Assembly (NCBI RefSeq): GCF_030373245.1
Contig: NZ_JAUCZF010000002.1
Span: 186,001 to 250,000, forward strand
DNA: 64,000 bases
Source: Hydrogenophaga sp.
GTDB lineage: Bacteria; Pseudomonadota; Gammaproteobacteria; Burkholderiales; Burkholderiaceae_C
Reading direction: 5' to 3'
Below are positions 1 to 9,477 of this stretch, one piece after another; the first letter of the stretch is position 1; every line of letters starts with the position of its first letter. The position numbers and the translations under genes are program-made. The notes under the pieces were generated by a model that saw nothing but the letters and a program-made list of their open reading frames with translations, searched no databases and was not told the origin of the DNA.

Positions 1-62
1 CTGCGCATCTGGGCGATGGGCAGCCCCAGCGAGGGTGAAGCGACCAGGCTGTGTGAGCTCAT
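1..62 (-). CDS. N-terminal fragment of an unidentified protein
   Basis: An ATG on the minus strand at 62 opens a frame that runs off the left edge after about 20 codons (begins MSSHSLVASP). A good ribosome-binding site (CAGGAG) lies about 6 bases upstream of the ATG, which supports a real start. The fragment is too short to assign to a family. It is the next gene downstream of grxD on the same strand but is separated from it by a terminator hairpin, so it is probably transcribed on its own. Confidence 0.6.
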   Translation of the reverse strand, partial: MSSHSLVASPSLGLPIAQMR

Positions 63-210
63 GCGGTTCTCCTGAAGGGTTCTTCAACGACTTCATTCAA
101 GCATAGGCCATGCCTGATCTCAACGCGAAAAAAGCCCGATCAGAACTCGGCAATTGAAGCGATTGGCTTGCGCGTGAGAAATGCCGCAATCTGGCGCTGT
201 GGAAAGCGCA

Positions 211-234
211 CAAAAAAGCCGCCCGAGGGCGGCT
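211..234 (-). terminator. Rho-independent terminator after grxD
   Basis: Read on the minus strand, a 7-bp perfect GC stem (AGCCGCC/GGCGGCT, tight 4-base loop) is followed directly by six T residues. It lies 20 bases past the grxD stop codon, as expected for the end of the hemA-prfA-prmC-grxD run. Confidence 0.85.
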
Positions 235-253
235 GATCGATTGGGCAGGAAGT

Positions 254-577
254 TCAGGCCTGACCGTTGATGACCTGCTGCAGTTCGCCCGACTCGTACA
301 TCTCCATCATGATGTCGGAGCCGCCGACAAACTCACCCTTGACGTACAGCTGGGGTATGGTGGGCCACTTGCTGTAGTCCTTGATGCCCTGGCGCACGCC
401 GTCGTCTTCCAGCACGTTGACCGTCTTGACGGTCTTGGGGTCCACGCCACAGGCTTTCAGAATCTGGATCGCGCGGCCGGAGAAACCGCACATGGGGAAA
501 CTCGCGTTGCCCTTCATGAAGAGCACGATGTCGTTGGATTTGACCAGCTGGTCGATCTGGGTGTGGGCGTCGCTCAT
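254..577 (-). CDS. grxD: Monothiol glutaredoxin Grx4/GrxD family
   Basis: 107 residues, the usual length for a single-domain monothiol glutaredoxin. The CGFS active site is at residues 30-33, within a typical KGN...FPMCGFSG segment, followed by the conserved WPTIPQLYVKGEFVGG region that binds glutathione. Members of this family bind a [2Fe-2S] cluster with glutathione, often with a BolA partner, and work in iron-sulfur cluster trafficking and iron sensing rather than in disulfide reduction. The gene lies 54 bases after prmC on the same strand and ends at a strong terminator, so it is probably the last gene of the hemA-prfA-prmC-grxD unit. Confidence 0.96.
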   Translation of the reverse strand: MSDAHTQIDQLVKSNDIVLFMKGNASFPMCGFSGRAIQILKACGVDPKTVKTVNVLEDDGVRQGIKDYSKWPTIPQLYVKGEFVGGSDIMMEMYESGELQQVINGQA

Positions 578-631
578 GGTTCAGGCTTCCTCAAGGGCAG
601 TGAAGCGGGAAAGACCCGCAAAATCGGTCAA

Positions 632-1483
632 TTATCGCCGGCCCGGCCAGCGGCCGCCAGTGCAGCGCGCAATGCCCGCAAGGTCATTGCGGCTGGCCAC
701 GGCGTCGAACCCGTGCGCATGCAGCAGGTCGCGCACCAGCTTCGCCTGGTCGTGGCCGTGTTCCAGCAGCAGCCAGCCACCGGGGTGCAGGGCCGAGGGC
801 GCGCCACCGACCACCGACCGGATGTCGTCCAGGCCATCCATGCCTGCCGTGAGTGCGCGCAGGGGCTCGTGGGCCAGCGCGGGCAGGTGGGGATCGCCCT
901 CAGCGATGTACGGCGGGTTGCTGACGATCAGGTGGAAGCGCTGACCGGGCACGGCGTCCAGCCAGCTGCCGTGCGCGAAATGGACGGTGAGACCGAGACG
1001 CGCGGCGTTGGCGCGTGCGACTGTCAGCGCATCTTCGCTGACGTCGGTGGCCCAGACGCTGGCGACCGGACGTTGAGATTTCATGGCCAGTGCAACAGCG
1101 CCGCTGCCCGTGCCGAGATCCAGAACCTGCGTGGGTGCTGGCAGATCATTCATCAGCCTCAGCGCCCACTCGACCAGGATTTCGGTGTCGGGCCGGGGCA
1201 CCAGCACCCGCCGGTCCACCTGCAGCGTGAGACCAAAAAACGCCTGCTCGCCAGTGAGGTAGGCCATCGGCACACCGGCCAGGCGCTCCAGTACGCCTGA
1301 GCGGAAGCGCGACGCGACATCCGGCGACAAAACGTCACCATCGTGTGCCAGCAGCCAGGCGCGGTCGTGCGGGTCGTGGGCCAGCGCCATCAGCAACAGC
1401 ATCTGCGCATCCAGCCGCGCCAGACCCTGGGTCTGGGCGTCGCGCAGGGCGTCGGCCAGCGTGGGGGTGGGCGCGGCCTTCAT
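632..1483 (-). CDS. prmC: Peptide chain release factor N5-glutamine methyltransferase
   Basis: 283 residues. It methylates the glutamine of the GGQ motif of release factors RF1 and RF2 using S-adenosylmethionine. The SAM-binding motif I (LDLGTGSG) is at residues 121-128 and the catalytic NPPY motif, which contacts the substrate glutamine, at 189-192. The N-terminal helical domain that recognises the release factor is present (about residues 1-85). The start codon overlaps the prfA stop by 4 bases, so enzyme and substrate RF1 are translationally coupled, the classical prfA-prmC pairing. Confidence 0.97.
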   Translation of the reverse strand: MKAAPTPTLADALRDAQTQGLARLDAQMLLLMALAHDPHDRAWLLAHDGDVLSPDVASRFRSGVLERLAGVPMAYLTGEQAFFGLTLQVDRRVLVPRPDTEILVEWALRLMNDLPAPTQVLDLGTGSGAVALAMKSQRPVASVWATDVSEDALTVARANAARLGLTVHFAHGSWLDAVPGQRFHLIVSNPPYIAEGDPHLPALAHEPLRALTAGMDGLDDIRSVVGGAPSALHPGGWLLLEHGHDQAKLVRDLLHAHGFDAVASRNDLAGIARCTGGRWPGRR

Positions 1484-2568
1484 GGCGCGTGACGGTGTTC
1501 GAGTTCGGCCATCAGCTCGGCGCCGCGGGCCACCTGCAGCGCATGGATCACGTCGCCCAGATCGCCCTCCATCACCTGCAGCAGTTTGTACAGGGTGAGG
1601 TTGATGCGGTGGTCGGTGAGGCGGCCCTGCGGGAAGTTGTAGGTGCGGATGCGGTCGCTGCGGTCACCGCTGCCGATCAGACCCTTGCGGGTGGCGGCTT
1701 CTTTGGCGGCGCGCTCGCTGCGGTCTTTTTCCTGCAGGCGTGCGGTGAGCACCTGCAGCGCCTTGGCCTTGTTGCTGTGCTGGCTGCGGCCGTCTTGGCA
1801 TTCGGCGGTGATGCCGGTGGGCAGGTGGGTGACGCGCACCGCCGAGTCGGTCTTGTTGATGTGTTGACCGCCAGCGCCGCTGGCGCGGTAGGTGTCGATG
1901 CGCAGCTCGCTCGGGTTGAGCTGGACGGCCTCGGTCTCGTCCGGCTCTGGCATGACGGCGACGGTGGCAGCGCTGGTGTGGATGCGACCCTGGGTTTCGG
2001 TGGCCGGCACGCGCTGCACTCGGTGCCCGCCCGACTCAAACCGGAGTTTGCCGTAGGCGCCAGCGCCCACGATGCGCAGCACGAGCTCTTTGTAGCCGCC
2101 CAGCTCGCCAGGCGACTCGCTCACCACCTCCACCGTCCAGCGCTGGTTCTCGGCGTAGCGGGTGATCATGCGCGCCAGGTCGCCGGCAAACAGGGCCGAT
2201 TCGTCGCCGCCAGTACCTGCGCGGATCTCCACGAATGCGTTGCGCTCGTCTTCCGGGTCCTTGGGCAGCAGGAGGTGCTGCAGCTCGACGTCCAGCTCGG
2301 TCAGCTCTGCGTCGGCGCTGTCGAGCTCATCCTGCGCCATCTCGGCCATTTCCGGATCTTGCAGCAGCTCCTGGGCCGCGGCGCGATCGGCCTCGCGCTG
2401 CAGAAAGCGGTTGAACACCTCGACCACCGCACCGGCCTCGGCATGTTCGCGGCTCAGGTTGCGAAAACGCTGCAAATCGTCGACCACGTCGGGCGCGGCG
2501 AGCAGGGCGTCAAGCTCGTGCAGGCGGGCGCGCTGGCGCAGCAGGGTGTCTCGAACAAACAGTTTCAT
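1480..2568 (-). CDS. prfA: Peptide chain release factor 1
   Basis: 362 residues, full length for RF1. It recognises UAA and UAG stop codons and triggers peptide release on the ribosome. The PAT stop-codon recognition tripeptide is at residues 188-190, which distinguishes RF1 from RF2 (SPF), and the catalytic GGQ is at 233-235. It lies about 90 bases downstream of hemA on the same strand and overlaps prmC by 4 bases; hemA-prfA-prmC is a conserved order in many proteobacteria. Confidence 0.98.
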   Translation of the reverse strand: MKLFVRDTLLRQRARLHELDALLAAPDVVDDLQRFRNLSREHAEAGAVVEVFNRFLQREADRAAAQELLQDPEMAEMAQDELDSADAELTELDVELQHLLLPKDPEDERNAFVEIRAGTGGDESALFAGDLARMITRYAENQRWTVEVVSESPGELGGYKELVLRIVGAGAYGKLRFESGGHRVQRVPATETQGRIHTSAATVAVMPEPDETEAVQLNPSELRIDTYRASGAGGQHINKTDSAVRVTHLPTGITAECQDGRSQHSNKAKALQVLTARLQEKDRSERAAKEAATRKGLIGSGDRSDRIRTYNFPQGRLTDHRINLTLYKLLQVMEGDLGDVIHALQVARGAELMAELEHRHAP

Positions 2569-2655
2569 GCGGTGGGGGAGTGAAATGGATGCGCTCGGCC
2601 AGCCGGCAGACCCACGCGCCAGCGGGGCGCGCGCCTGCTGGTCGGTCGACAGTCG

Positions 2656-3927
2656 CTAGGACTTGTCGCGCAGAAACAGGCGGGAGACGGTGTGTGCTGT
2701 GGCGGCGCGGCTGTCGGCGTCGGTGGAGCGCAACTCGGCCAGCGTGCCGTGCAGCATCTTTTGCGTCAGGCCCTTGGAGAGGGCTTCAAGCACGGCTTCA
2801 ACCGGTTCGCCTTTGGCGAGCAGTTTGCGGGCGCGCGCCAGTTCGGCACTGCGCCACTCGTCGGCCTGGGCGTGGATTTGCTGGATCAGCGGCACCATGC
2901 CGGTGGCGGGGTCGCGCTGCTGCAGCCAGTGCATGAAGCTGAGCACGCCGGCGTCGATGATGACCTCGGCCTGAGCCACGGCGGCTTGCCGGTTGTCTTT
3001 GCCTGTCTGCACCACGCTGGCGAGGTCGTCGACGGTGTAGAGATACACGTCGTCCAGCGCCTTGACCTCGGCTTCAATGTCGCGCGGCACGGCGAGATCG
3101 ACCATGAACATCGGGCGGTGGCGGCGCTTTTTCAGCGCGCGCTCGACCGCACCGAGGCCGATGATGGGCAGGGTGCTGGCGGTGCAGCTGATCACGGCGT
3201 CGAACTCGTGCAGCCGATCCGGAATTTCGGCCAGGCGCATGACTTCGGCGCCAAAACGCCCAGCCAGCTTTTCGCCCCGTTCCAGCGTGCGGTTGGCGAT
3301 CGACATGCTCTTGGGCGTTTTGGCCGCGAAGTGCGTGGCCGCCAGCTCGATCATGTCGCCAGCGCCGACGAACAGCACCCGGATGTCCTTGATGTCTTCA
3401 AACAGCTGCGTGGCCAGGCGCACCGCAGCAGCCGTCATGCTGATGGAGTGCGCGCCGATCTCGGTGGAGCTGCGCACCTGCTTGGCGACCGCAAACGAGC
3501 GCTGGAACAGCTGGTGCAGCGTGGTGCCCAGGGCGCCGGCTTCTTCAGCCGCGCGCACCGCGTCCTTCATCTGTCCCAGGATCTGCGCCTCGCCCAGCAC
3601 CATGCTGTCCAGACCGCTGGCGACGCGGAAGGCGTGGCGCGCGGCGTCGTTCTCGCGCAGGATGTAGGCGTGATCGCGCAGCACATGGGTGCTCACGCCA
3701 CCGGTCTGGGCCAGCCAGTCCAGCGTGGGTTCTACCGCCGCCTGGTCACCGGCGGCGTAGAGCTCGGTGCGGTTGCAGGTGGACAACAGCGTGGCCTCGG
3801 GCTGGCGCGGCAGGCTCTGGCGATAACCGGTCAAAGTCGGTTTGATCTGGTCGAGCGCAAACGCAAAACGGCCCCGCAGATCAAGCGGAGCCGTTTGATG
3901 GTTGATACCGAGTGCCCAGACAGACAT
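2656..3927 (-). CDS. hemA: Glutamyl-tRNA reductase
   Basis: 423 residues from the ATG at 3927. It reduces glutamyl-tRNA(Glu) with NADPH to glutamate-1-semialdehyde, the first committed step of C5-pathway tetrapyrrole synthesis. The catalytic cysteine is C51 in [10 protein letters not shown]; the NADPH-binding domain ([15 protein letters not shown]) and the C-terminal dimerisation helices follow. The frame is open a further 25 codons upstream, but family members begin at [14 protein letters not shown], so the inner ATG is chosen. A perfect TATAAT lies only 6 bases before this ATG and no Shine-Dalgarno sequence is visible. Confidence 0.96.
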   Translation of the reverse strand: MSVWALGINHQTAPLDLRGRFAFALDQIKPTLTGYRQSLPRQPEATLLSTCNRTELYAAGDQAAVEPTLDWLAQTGGVSTHVLRDHAYILRENDAARHAFRVASGLDSMVLGEAQILGQMKDAVRAAEEAGALGTTLHQLFQRSFAVAKQVRSSTEIGAHSISMTAAAVRLATQLFEDIKDIRVLFVGAGDMIELAATHFAAKTPKSMSIANRTLERGEKLAGRFGAEVMRLAEIPDRLHEFDAVISCTASTLPIIGLGAVERALKKRRHRPMFMVDLAVPRDIEAEVKALDDVYLYTVDDLASVVQTGKDNRQAAVAQAEVIIDAGVLSFMHWLQQRDPATGMVPLIQQIHAQADEWRSAELARARKLLAKGEPVEAVLEALSKGLTQKMLHGTLAELRSTDADSRAATAHTVSRLFLRDKS

Positions 3928-3933
3928 GGCCAG

Positions 3934-3939
3934 ATTATA
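3934..3939 (-). promoter_or_regulatory. Candidate -10 box for hemA (possible leaderless start)
   Basis: On the minus strand this is a perfect TATAAT followed by CTGGCC and then the hemA ATG. With normal promoter spacing, transcription would begin at or next to the start codon. A matching -35 element at 16-18 bases is not convincing. The same 48-base gap must also serve the divergent gene at 3976. Confidence 0.45.
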
Positions 3940-3975
3940 AAATTGCGCGCTCCCTCCCGTACCTTGCACTGCAAT

Positions 3976-4245
3976 ATGACATTTCTCGACCCGCTGCTTC
4001 ACCTCGCCGGGTTTCTGGCGCCTGCGATGGGGGTGGCGGTGCTGCTCTGGCTGGCCCTGATGCTGCGCCGGGGTCAGCGCAAATCAGGCGGTCGGCCAGG
4101 GCGTGATCTGGCGTGGCTGTTTGGGGCGGGTGCGGCGGTCTTGGTGGCCGGACTGATGTATTTCGGCCGCGACGGCAAGATGGCCACTTACGCTGGTCTG
4201 GTGTTTGTGCAGGGCACGCTTGCGTGGCGCCTGCGGGGCCGCTGA
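3976..4245 (+). CDS. Small membrane protein of unknown function
   Basis: 89 residues starting [10 protein letters not shown]. Two hydrophobic segments at about residues 8-30 and 46-62 are separated by a short basic stretch ([13 protein letters not shown]), suggesting a two-pass inner-membrane protein with the loop in the cytoplasm; the C-terminal part is again fairly hydrophobic and could form a third segment. No catalytic motif is visible and I do not recognise a named family. It is divergent from hemA, sharing a 48-base intergenic region, and converges on ugpQ with only 15 bases between stops. The hydrophobic pattern and in-family codon use favour a real gene. Confidence 0.7.
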   Translation: MTFLDPLLHLAGFLAPAMGVAVLLWLALMLRRGQRKSGGRPGRDLAWLFGAGAAVLVAGLMYFGRDGKMATYAGLVFVQGTLAWRLRGR

Positions 4246-4260
4246 GATGTTCGTGCAGCG

Positions 4261-5100
4261 TCACTCGCCCGGGGCAAAACTGTCCAAGGCATCGGTGATG
4301 ATGCCATCGACCCCCAGGGCAAGCAGCCGCAGCGCGACAGCTTCATCGTTGACCGTGTAGGACAAGGTGCGCAGGCCCAGGCTCTGGACCGCCGCCACGG
4401 TGGTCGCATCCCACAATCGGTGATGGCAAACGATGGCGCGGCAATCCAGTGACACCGCGGCTTCCAGCCAACCAGCCCACAAGGAATCGAGCAGCAGGCC
4501 GCGCGGCAGGGCGTCAGCTCCTTCGCGGGCGCCGGCCAGCGATTCGGGTCGGAACGAGGTGAGCAGGGGCGCAGCAGCCGCTCCGTTGGCTGGCCACAGG
4601 CGGTGCGCTTCGCGTGCGACAGCGAGACCGGTGGCATGTTCCAGGCCCGGCGTGGGCTTGATCTCGATGTTGAGCAGACAGGCATTGGCCAGACAGAAGC
4701 CGATCACATTCGCCAGAGTGGGCAGCGGCTCGCCGGCCCAGGCGCGTGAGTGCCAGCGACCGGCATCGAGCTGACTCAGCGCGGCCCAGGGCTGTTCGCC
4801 GGCGATGCCTTGTCCATTGCTGGTGCGTTGCAGCGTGTCGTCGTGCAGCAGAAAGGGCACCCCATCGGCGCTCAGCTTGGCGTCGCATTCAAACATGCGG
4901 TACCCGTGTGCAGCGCCCAGGCGGAAAGCGGCCAGGGTGTTTTCTGGTGCGAGCTTGCCAGCGCCGCGATGGGCAATCCAGCGCGGGTACGGCCAAGGCG
5001 CCGGGGCCACCATGCCTTGCCTGGCGTGTGGTTCGCTGTCCCTCGGGGGGGCTTGCTGAGCCTTGCCAGGGCCCGGCGGCGAGGCCATTGGTTGCGTCAT
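4261..5100 (-). CDS. ugpQ: Glycerophosphodiester phosphodiesterase
   Basis: Up to 279 residues. It hydrolyses glycerophosphodiesters to glycerol-3-phosphate and an alcohol in the cytoplasm. The GDPD core starts with [14 protein letters not shown] (catalytic His-Arg and Glu), followed by [27 protein letters not shown] carrying the Glu/Asp metal ligands and second catalytic His, and ends with [21 protein letters not shown]. The ATG at 5100 overlaps the ugpC stop by 4 bases, typical of coupling, but the first 29 residues are low-complexity and the GC-rich DNA resembles the extragenic repeats elsewhere in the window; an ATG at 5013 ([10 protein letters not shown]) is an alternative start. Last gene of ugpBAECQ. 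Confidence 0.93.
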   Translation of the reverse strand: MTQPMASPPGPGKAQQAPPRDSEPHARQGMVAPAPWPYPRWIAHRGAGKLAPENTLAAFRLGAAHGYRMFECDAKLSADGVPFLLHDDTLQRTSNGQGIAGEQPWAALSQLDAGRWHSRAWAGEPLPTLANVIGFCLANACLLNIEIKPTPGLEHATGLAVAREAHRLWPANGAAAAPLLTSFRPESLAGAREGADALPRGLLLDSLWAGWLEAAVSLDCRAIVCHHRLWDATTVAAVQSLGLRTLSYTVNDEAVALRLLALGVDGIITDALDSFAPGE

Positions 5101-6101
5101 TGCCTGCGCCCTGTTTCAGCGTCGAACCAGTGCATTCGGTCTTCTCGGGGCTGGGCGTGGATGGTGCTGCCCACGGCGGGTGCGGGCTGGTCTTCATGGG
5201 TGCGGATGATGAGACTCTCATCGCCGAGGCGGGCATGCACCAGGCGCTCGGCGCCCAGCAATTCCACCGTCTCCACCTGCAGTTCCCAACCGGTGTCGCC
5301 GATGTCCACATGTTCAGGGCGAATGCCGAGGATGCTGCCGGGCTTGCCACCCGGTGTCTGTTTCATGAGGTTCATGGGCGGCGAACCCATGAAGCTGGCA
5401 ACGAACGTGGTGGCCGGGCGTGAGTAGACCTCTTCGGGGGTGCCAAACTGCTCCATCTTGCCGGCGTTCATCACGATCATGCGCTGCGCCAGCGTCATGG
5501 CTTCGACCTGGTCGTGGGTGACGAACAGCGAGGTGATGCCCAGCTCGCGGTGCAGCTTCTGGATTTCCAGACGGGTCTGGGCGCGCAGCTTGGCGTCGAG
5601 GTTGGACAGTGGCTCGTCAAACAGAAACACCTGCGGCTGGCGAACGATGGCACGGCCCATGGCGACGCGCTGTCGTTGACCGCCCGAGAGCTCGCGCGGC
5701 TTGCGCTGCAGCAGGTGGCCCAGTTCCAGGATGGCTGCGGCCTTGTCGACGCGCTGCTGAATTTCGGCCGCCGGCATCTTCTTGATCTTCAGGCCATAGG
5801 CCATGTTGTCGAACACGCTCATGTGCGGATACAGCGCGTAGTTCTGGAACACCATGGCGATGTCGCGTTCGGCGGGCTCCAGCGTGTTGACCACGCGCGG
5901 ACCAATGGCGATCTCGCCCCCGCTGATGTCTTCCAGACCGGCGACCATGCGCAGCAGGGTGGATTTGCCACAGCCCGAGGGTCCGACGATGACGATGAAT
6001 TCACCCTGGGCGATCTCGGCGTTGACGCCGTGGATGACTTGCAGTTCGGTTTTGCCGGTGCGGTAGCGCTTGACGACGTTGCGAAGGGAAATGGAGGACA
6101 T
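5097..6101 (-). CDS. ugpC: sn-Glycerol-3-phosphate ABC transporter ATP-binding protein
   Basis: 334 residues. This is the ATPase that powers uptake of glycerol-3-phosphate and glycerophosphodiesters. Walker A (GPSGCGKST), Q-loop ([10 protein letters not shown]), ABC signature ([14 protein letters not shown]), Walker B ([16 protein letters not shown]) and the switch histidine (FVTHDQVEA) are all intact, followed by a C-terminal TOBE/MalK-type regulatory domain. Sequence alone cannot separate UgpC from other CUT1-type sugar ATPases; the assignment rests on its position between ugpE and ugpQ. Confidence 0.94.
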   Translation of the reverse strand: MSSISLRNVVKRYRTGKTELQVIHGVNAEIAQGEFIVIVGPSGCGKSTLLRMVAGLEDISGGEIAIGPRVVNTLEPAERDIAMVFQNYALYPHMSVFDNMAYGLKIKKMPAAEIQQRVDKAAAILELGHLLQRKPRELSGGQRQRVAMGRAIVRQPQVFLFDEPLSNLDAKLRAQTRLEIQKLHRELGITSLFVTHDQVEAMTLAQRMIVMNAGKMEQFGTPEEVYSRPATTFVASFMGSPPMNLMKQTPGGKPGSILGIRPEHVDIGDTGWELQVETVELLGAERLVHARLGDESLIIRTHEDQPAPAVGSTIHAQPREDRMHWFDAETGRRQ

Positions 6102-6153
6102 GGTGCTTGTTTGAAACGGGAAATCGGGCAGGTCAGCGCTCAGGGGACAACGC

Positions 6154-7008
6154 TCATTTTTCGGTATCGACCAGGCCTTTGACGAACCACCGCTGCATCA
6201 GCATGACCACCAGAGCTGGCGGCAGCATGGCGAGGATGGCGGTGGCCATGACCACGTTCCACTCGGTGTAGGACTCGCCTGCGATCAGGCGCTTGATGCC
6301 CATGACCACCGGGTACATGGATTCGTCGGTGGTCACCAGCAGCGGCCACAGGTACTGGTTCCAGCCATAGATGAACTGGATCACGAAGAGTGCGGCGATC
6401 GAGGTGCGCGACAGTGGCAGCAGCACGTCCTTGAAGAAGCGCATTGGCCCGGCACCGTCCATGCGCGCAGCCTCCACCAGCTCGTCGGGTACGGTGAGGA
6501 AAAACTGGCGGAACAAGAAGGTGGCGGTGGCGCTGGCAATCAGCGGCACGGTCAGGCCGGCATAGGTGTTGAGCATGCCCAGATTGGCCACCACCTCGTA
6601 AGTGGGTCCGATGCGAACCTCCACCGGCAGCATCAGCGTGACGAAGATCATCCAGAACACGAGGTTGCGCATCGGAAACCTGAAATACACGATGGCAAAC
6701 GCGGACAGCAGCGAAATCGTGATCTTGCCGACGGTGATGATGAGCGCGCTCACCAGGCTGACCCACATCATGGGAGCCGCTGCCGGAATCGTGCTGCCGG
6801 CGCTGGTGAAGCCGCCAAACAGTGCGGTGCTGTAGGTTTCGATAGCGTTGCCGCCAGGCAGCAGCGTCATCGGAAACGACTGCGCAATTTGCTCAGCCGT
6901 CTGGGTGGAGCCCACCAGGGTGATGTAGAGCGGGAAGCCGACGATGAACACACCGAGCAGCAAGACCACATGGGACAGGACCGTGAGGCCCGGGCGCTTT
7001 TCGATCAT
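6154..7008 (-). CDS. ugpE: sn-Glycerol-3-phosphate ABC transporter permease UgpE
   Basis: 284 residues with six predicted membrane segments. The cytoplasmic EAA loop that couples to the ATPase reads [21 protein letters not shown]. It is the second half of the UgpAE permease heterodimer. Its ATG lies two bases after the ugpA stop; ugpC follows after 52 bases. The N-terminus [25 protein letters not shown] is typical of the MalG-like subunit group to which UgpE belongs. Confidence 0.94.
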   Translation of the reverse strand: MIEKRPGLTVLSHVVLLLGVFIVGFPLYITLVGSTQTAEQIAQSFPMTLLPGGNAIETYSTALFGGFTSAGSTIPAAAPMMWVSLVSALIITVGKITISLLSAFAIVYFRFPMRNLVFWMIFVTLMLPVEVRIGPTYEVVANLGMLNTYAGLTVPLIASATATFLFRQFFLTVPDELVEAARMDGAGPMRFFKDVLLPLSRTSIAALFVIQFIYGWNQYLWPLLVTTDESMYPVVMGIKRLIAGESYTEWNVVMATAILAMLPPALVVMLMQRWFVKGLVDTEK

Positions 7009-7010
7009 GG

Positions 7011-7892
7011 TCAGTAGTTCACTTTCTTTTCCACGAATCGGAACTGAATGACGGTCAGCGTCACCACCACCACCATGAGCACCACCGACTGCGCAGCCGA
7101 GCCGCCCATGTCCAGCGCCTTGAAGCCGTCGTAGTAGACCTTGTAGACCAGGATGGCCGTGTCTTTGCCAGGGCCGCCCTGCGTGGTTGCGTCCACGATG
7201 CCGAAGGTGTCAAAGAAGGCATAGACGATGTTGATCACCAGCAGGAAAAACGTGGTGGGCGAGAGCAGCGGGAAGACGATGGTCCAGAACCGGTGCCAGG
7301 GGCTGGCGCCATCGATGGCAGCCGCTTCGATCAGCGATTTGGGAATGGATTGCAGGCCAGCGAGGAAAAAGAGGAAGTTGTAGGAAATCTGCTTCCACAC
7401 TGCCGCAGCCACGATCAGCGTCATGGCGTGATCGGAATCCAGCAGGTGGTTCCATTCGATGCCCATGGCCCGCAGGTAGTAGGCGACCACGCCCATGGGT
7501 GAAGCAAACATGAACAGCCACAGCACACCGGCCACGACCGGCGCTACCGCATACGGCCAGATCAGCAGGGTCTTGTAGACAGCTGCACCCTTGAGCACGC
7601 GGTCTGCCATCACCGCCAGCAGCAGGGCAATCGCCAGGCCGATCACAGCGACTAACACCGAGAACACGGCGGTGGTCTTGAACGAGGCCAGGTAGCTGCC
7701 GTCGTTCCATAGGCGCTCAAAGTTCTCCATGCCGACGAACTGGGTCGACAGGCCAAAGGGGTCCTGCGTCAGCAGGCTCTGGTAGATCGCCTGGCCGGCC
7801 GGCCAGAAAAAGAACACCAGCACGATCACCATCTGAGGCGCGATCAGAGCCCAGGGCAGCCAGGCCGATTGGAAGCGGACGCGTTTTTCCAT
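7011..7892 (-). CDS. ugpA: sn-Glycerol-3-phosphate ABC transporter permease UgpA
   Basis: 293 residues, six predicted membrane segments, MalF-like permease subunit. The EAA loop is [21 protein letters not shown]. The N-terminus ([32 protein letters not shown]) is characteristic of UgpA. It follows ugpB by about 90 bases, a gap that holds a hairpin terminator (see 7930-7967), so the permease is probably made at a lower level than the binding protein. Confidence 0.94.
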   Translation of the reverse strand: MEKRVRFQSAWLPWALIAPQMVIVLVFFFWPAGQAIYQSLLTQDPFGLSTQFVGMENFERLWNDGSYLASFKTTAVFSVLVAVIGLAIALLLAVMADRVLKGAAVYKTLLIWPYAVAPVVAGVLWLFMFASPMGVVAYYLRAMGIEWNHLLDSDHAMTLIVAAAVWKQISYNFLFFLAGLQSIPKSLIEAAAIDGASPWHRFWTIVFPLLSPTTFFLLVINIVYAFFDTFGIVDATTQGGPGKDTAILVYKVYYDGFKALDMGGSAAQSVVLMVVVVTLTVIQFRFVEKKVNY

Positions 7893-7929
7893 GAAAGCTT
7901 TAAGGACAGGAATGGATCGGCAGCATCAA

Positions 7930-7967
7930 ACAAAAACCCGCCCCAGGCACAAGCGCCGGGGCGGGTG
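7930..7967 (-). terminator. Partial terminator between ugpB and ugpA
   Basis: On the minus strand a 9-bp perfect stem (ACCCGCCCC with GGGGCGGGT, extended by two more G-C pairs past a bulge) is followed by a run of T residues (TTTTTG). It lies between the binding-protein gene and the permease genes of one operon, where such hairpins commonly reduce read-through or protect the 3' end of the binding-protein message. Confidence 0.8.
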
Positions 7968-7983
7968 TTTCGATCAGAGGGTA

Positions 7984-9300
7984 TCAGCGGCTGTTGGCTT
8001 TCTCGAAGCGTTCCAGTTGCTCATTGCCCCGACGCACTGCGGTGTCCAGTGCTTCTTTCGGGCCCTTTTTGCCCGACCAGACGCCCTCGAGTTCCTCGTC
8101 GATGATGGTGCGAATCTGGACGAAGTTGCCCAGGCGGATACCGCGCGACTTGTCGGTGGTCTTGCGGATCATCTGGTTCACGGCTACATCGGTACCCGGG
8201 TTCTTCTTGTAGAAGCCGCTCTCGTCGGTCATTTTGAACGAGGCCAGGGTGACTGGCAGGTAGCCGGTGCGCTGGTGGCTGGTCGCTGCAATCTCGGTCT
8301 TGCCGAGGTAGCTGAAGAACTTGGCCACGCCCTTGTATTCATCGGCCTTCTTGCCCGACATCACCCACAGGCTGGCGCCACCAATCACGGTGTTTTGCGG
8401 TGCACCCTGCACGTCAGGGTAGTAGGGCAAGGTCGAAGTGCCAGCTGCAAACTTGGCGTTGCGCTTGACGTTGCCGTACAAGCCCGACGAGCCGGTGATC
8501 ATCGCGCATTCGCCCGACACGAACGTCGCATCTGCCGCGTTGCCGCGGCCTTTGTAGACGAACAAACCGGTCTTGGCCATGTTGGCCAGGTTCTCGATGT
8601 GCCGCACATGCAGAGGCGAGTTGAAACTCAAGCGGGCGTCCATGCCACGCATGCCGTTGCCTTTGGTGGCGAATTCGGTGTTGTGCCAGGCCGAGAAACT
8701 CTCCAGTTGCGTCCAGCTGATCCAGCTGGTGGTGAACGGGCACTTGTGGCCAGCCGCCTTGAGCTTGCCGGCGGCCAGCGCCACCTCGGGCCAGGTGGTG
8801 GGCGGCTTTTCCGGGTCCATGCCGGCGGCCTTGAAGGCATCTTTGCTGTAGTGGAACACCGGCGTGGAGCTGTTGAAAGGGAAGCTCAGCATCTGGCCAT
8901 TGGGCGCGGTGTAGTAGCCGGCTACCGCAGGCACGTAGGCAGCGGGGTCAAATTTTTCGCCGGCATCGGCCATGACCTTGCCCACCGGCACGATGGCGCC
9001 CTTGCTGGCCATCATGGTGGCGGTGCCGACCTCGAAGACCTGCAGGATGTGAGGAGCGTTGCCCGAGCGGAAGGCCGCGATGGCGGCGGTCATGGACTCG
9101 TCGTAGCTGCCCTTGAAGGTCGGCACGATCTTGTACTGAGTCTGGCTGGCGTTGAATTCCTTGGCCAGGTCATTGACCCATTCGCCCAGGGCGCCACCCA
9201 TGGAGTGCCACCACTGCACTTCGGTCTGTGCGTGAACGGGGCCGCTGGCCAGGGCAGCCAGGGCCAAAGCGGCGGCTGCGGGACGGATGCGCGGGATCAT
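7984..9300 (-). CDS. ugpB: sn-Glycerol-3-phosphate-binding periplasmic protein
   Basis: 438 residues from the ATG at 9300, which has an AAGGAG ribosome-binding site at ideal distance. A clear signal peptide (IRPAAAALALAALASGPVHA) ends near residue 23-24. The mature protein begins TEVQWWHSMGGALGEWVND, the UgpB hallmark, and continues through the extracellular solute-binding protein family 1 fold (LQVFEVGTATMMASKGAIVP; TSSTLPYYPD-like region; TGYLPVT). It captures glycerol-3-phosphate or glycerophosphodiesters in the periplasm and is first in ugpBAECQ. The frame stays open far upstream, but that extension is antisense to the neighbouring gene and not coding. Confidence 0.96.
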   Translation of the reverse strand: MIPRIRPAAAALALAALASGPVHAQTEVQWWHSMGGALGEWVNDLAKEFNASQTQYKIVPTFKGSYDESMTAAIAAFRSGNAPHILQVFEVGTATMMASKGAIVPVGKVMADAGEKFDPAAYVPAVAGYYTAPNGQMLSFPFNSSTPVFHYSKDAFKAAGMDPEKPPTTWPEVALAAGKLKAAGHKCPFTTSWISWTQLESFSAWHNTEFATKGNGMRGMDARLSFNSPLHVRHIENLANMAKTGLFVYKGRGNAADATFVSGECAMITGSSGLYGNVKRNAKFAAGTSTLPYYPDVQGAPQNTVIGGASLWVMSGKKADEYKGVAKFFSYLGKTEIAATSHQRTGYLPVTLASFKMTDESGFYKKNPGTDVAVNQMIRKTTDKSRGIRLGNFVQIRTIIDEELEGVWSGKKGPKEALDTAVRRGNEQLERFEKANSR

Positions 9301-9477
9301 GGATGAAGTCTCCTTGAGTTGTGAACGAATCATGAGCTTAAGTGTGTCGTGTGCCGGTTGCATTGCACGGGCGTTTCGAAAAGATGACAACAGGGGTTTC
9401 CATGAGCAGGGTGTGTGTATGGTGCGCTGCGGTACGATCCCAGGGCTCAGCATCTTCTGATGCCCACGGCTGCCCTC

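Noticed and set aside
128-160. Second terminator- or attenuator-like hairpin (GCCGA/TCGGGC with six T on the minus strand) before the partial gene
   Set aside because: The stem is short and interrupted, and no leader peptide or promoter could be placed convincingly; the terminator at 211-234 already explains the end of the upstream operon.
9384-9390. TTGTCAT on the minus strand, a possible PhoB half-site upstream of ugpB
   Set aside because: A Pho box needs a second 7-bp repeat four bases away, and the following sequence (TCGAAAC region) does not match. Not enough to call, although Pho control of ugp is common.
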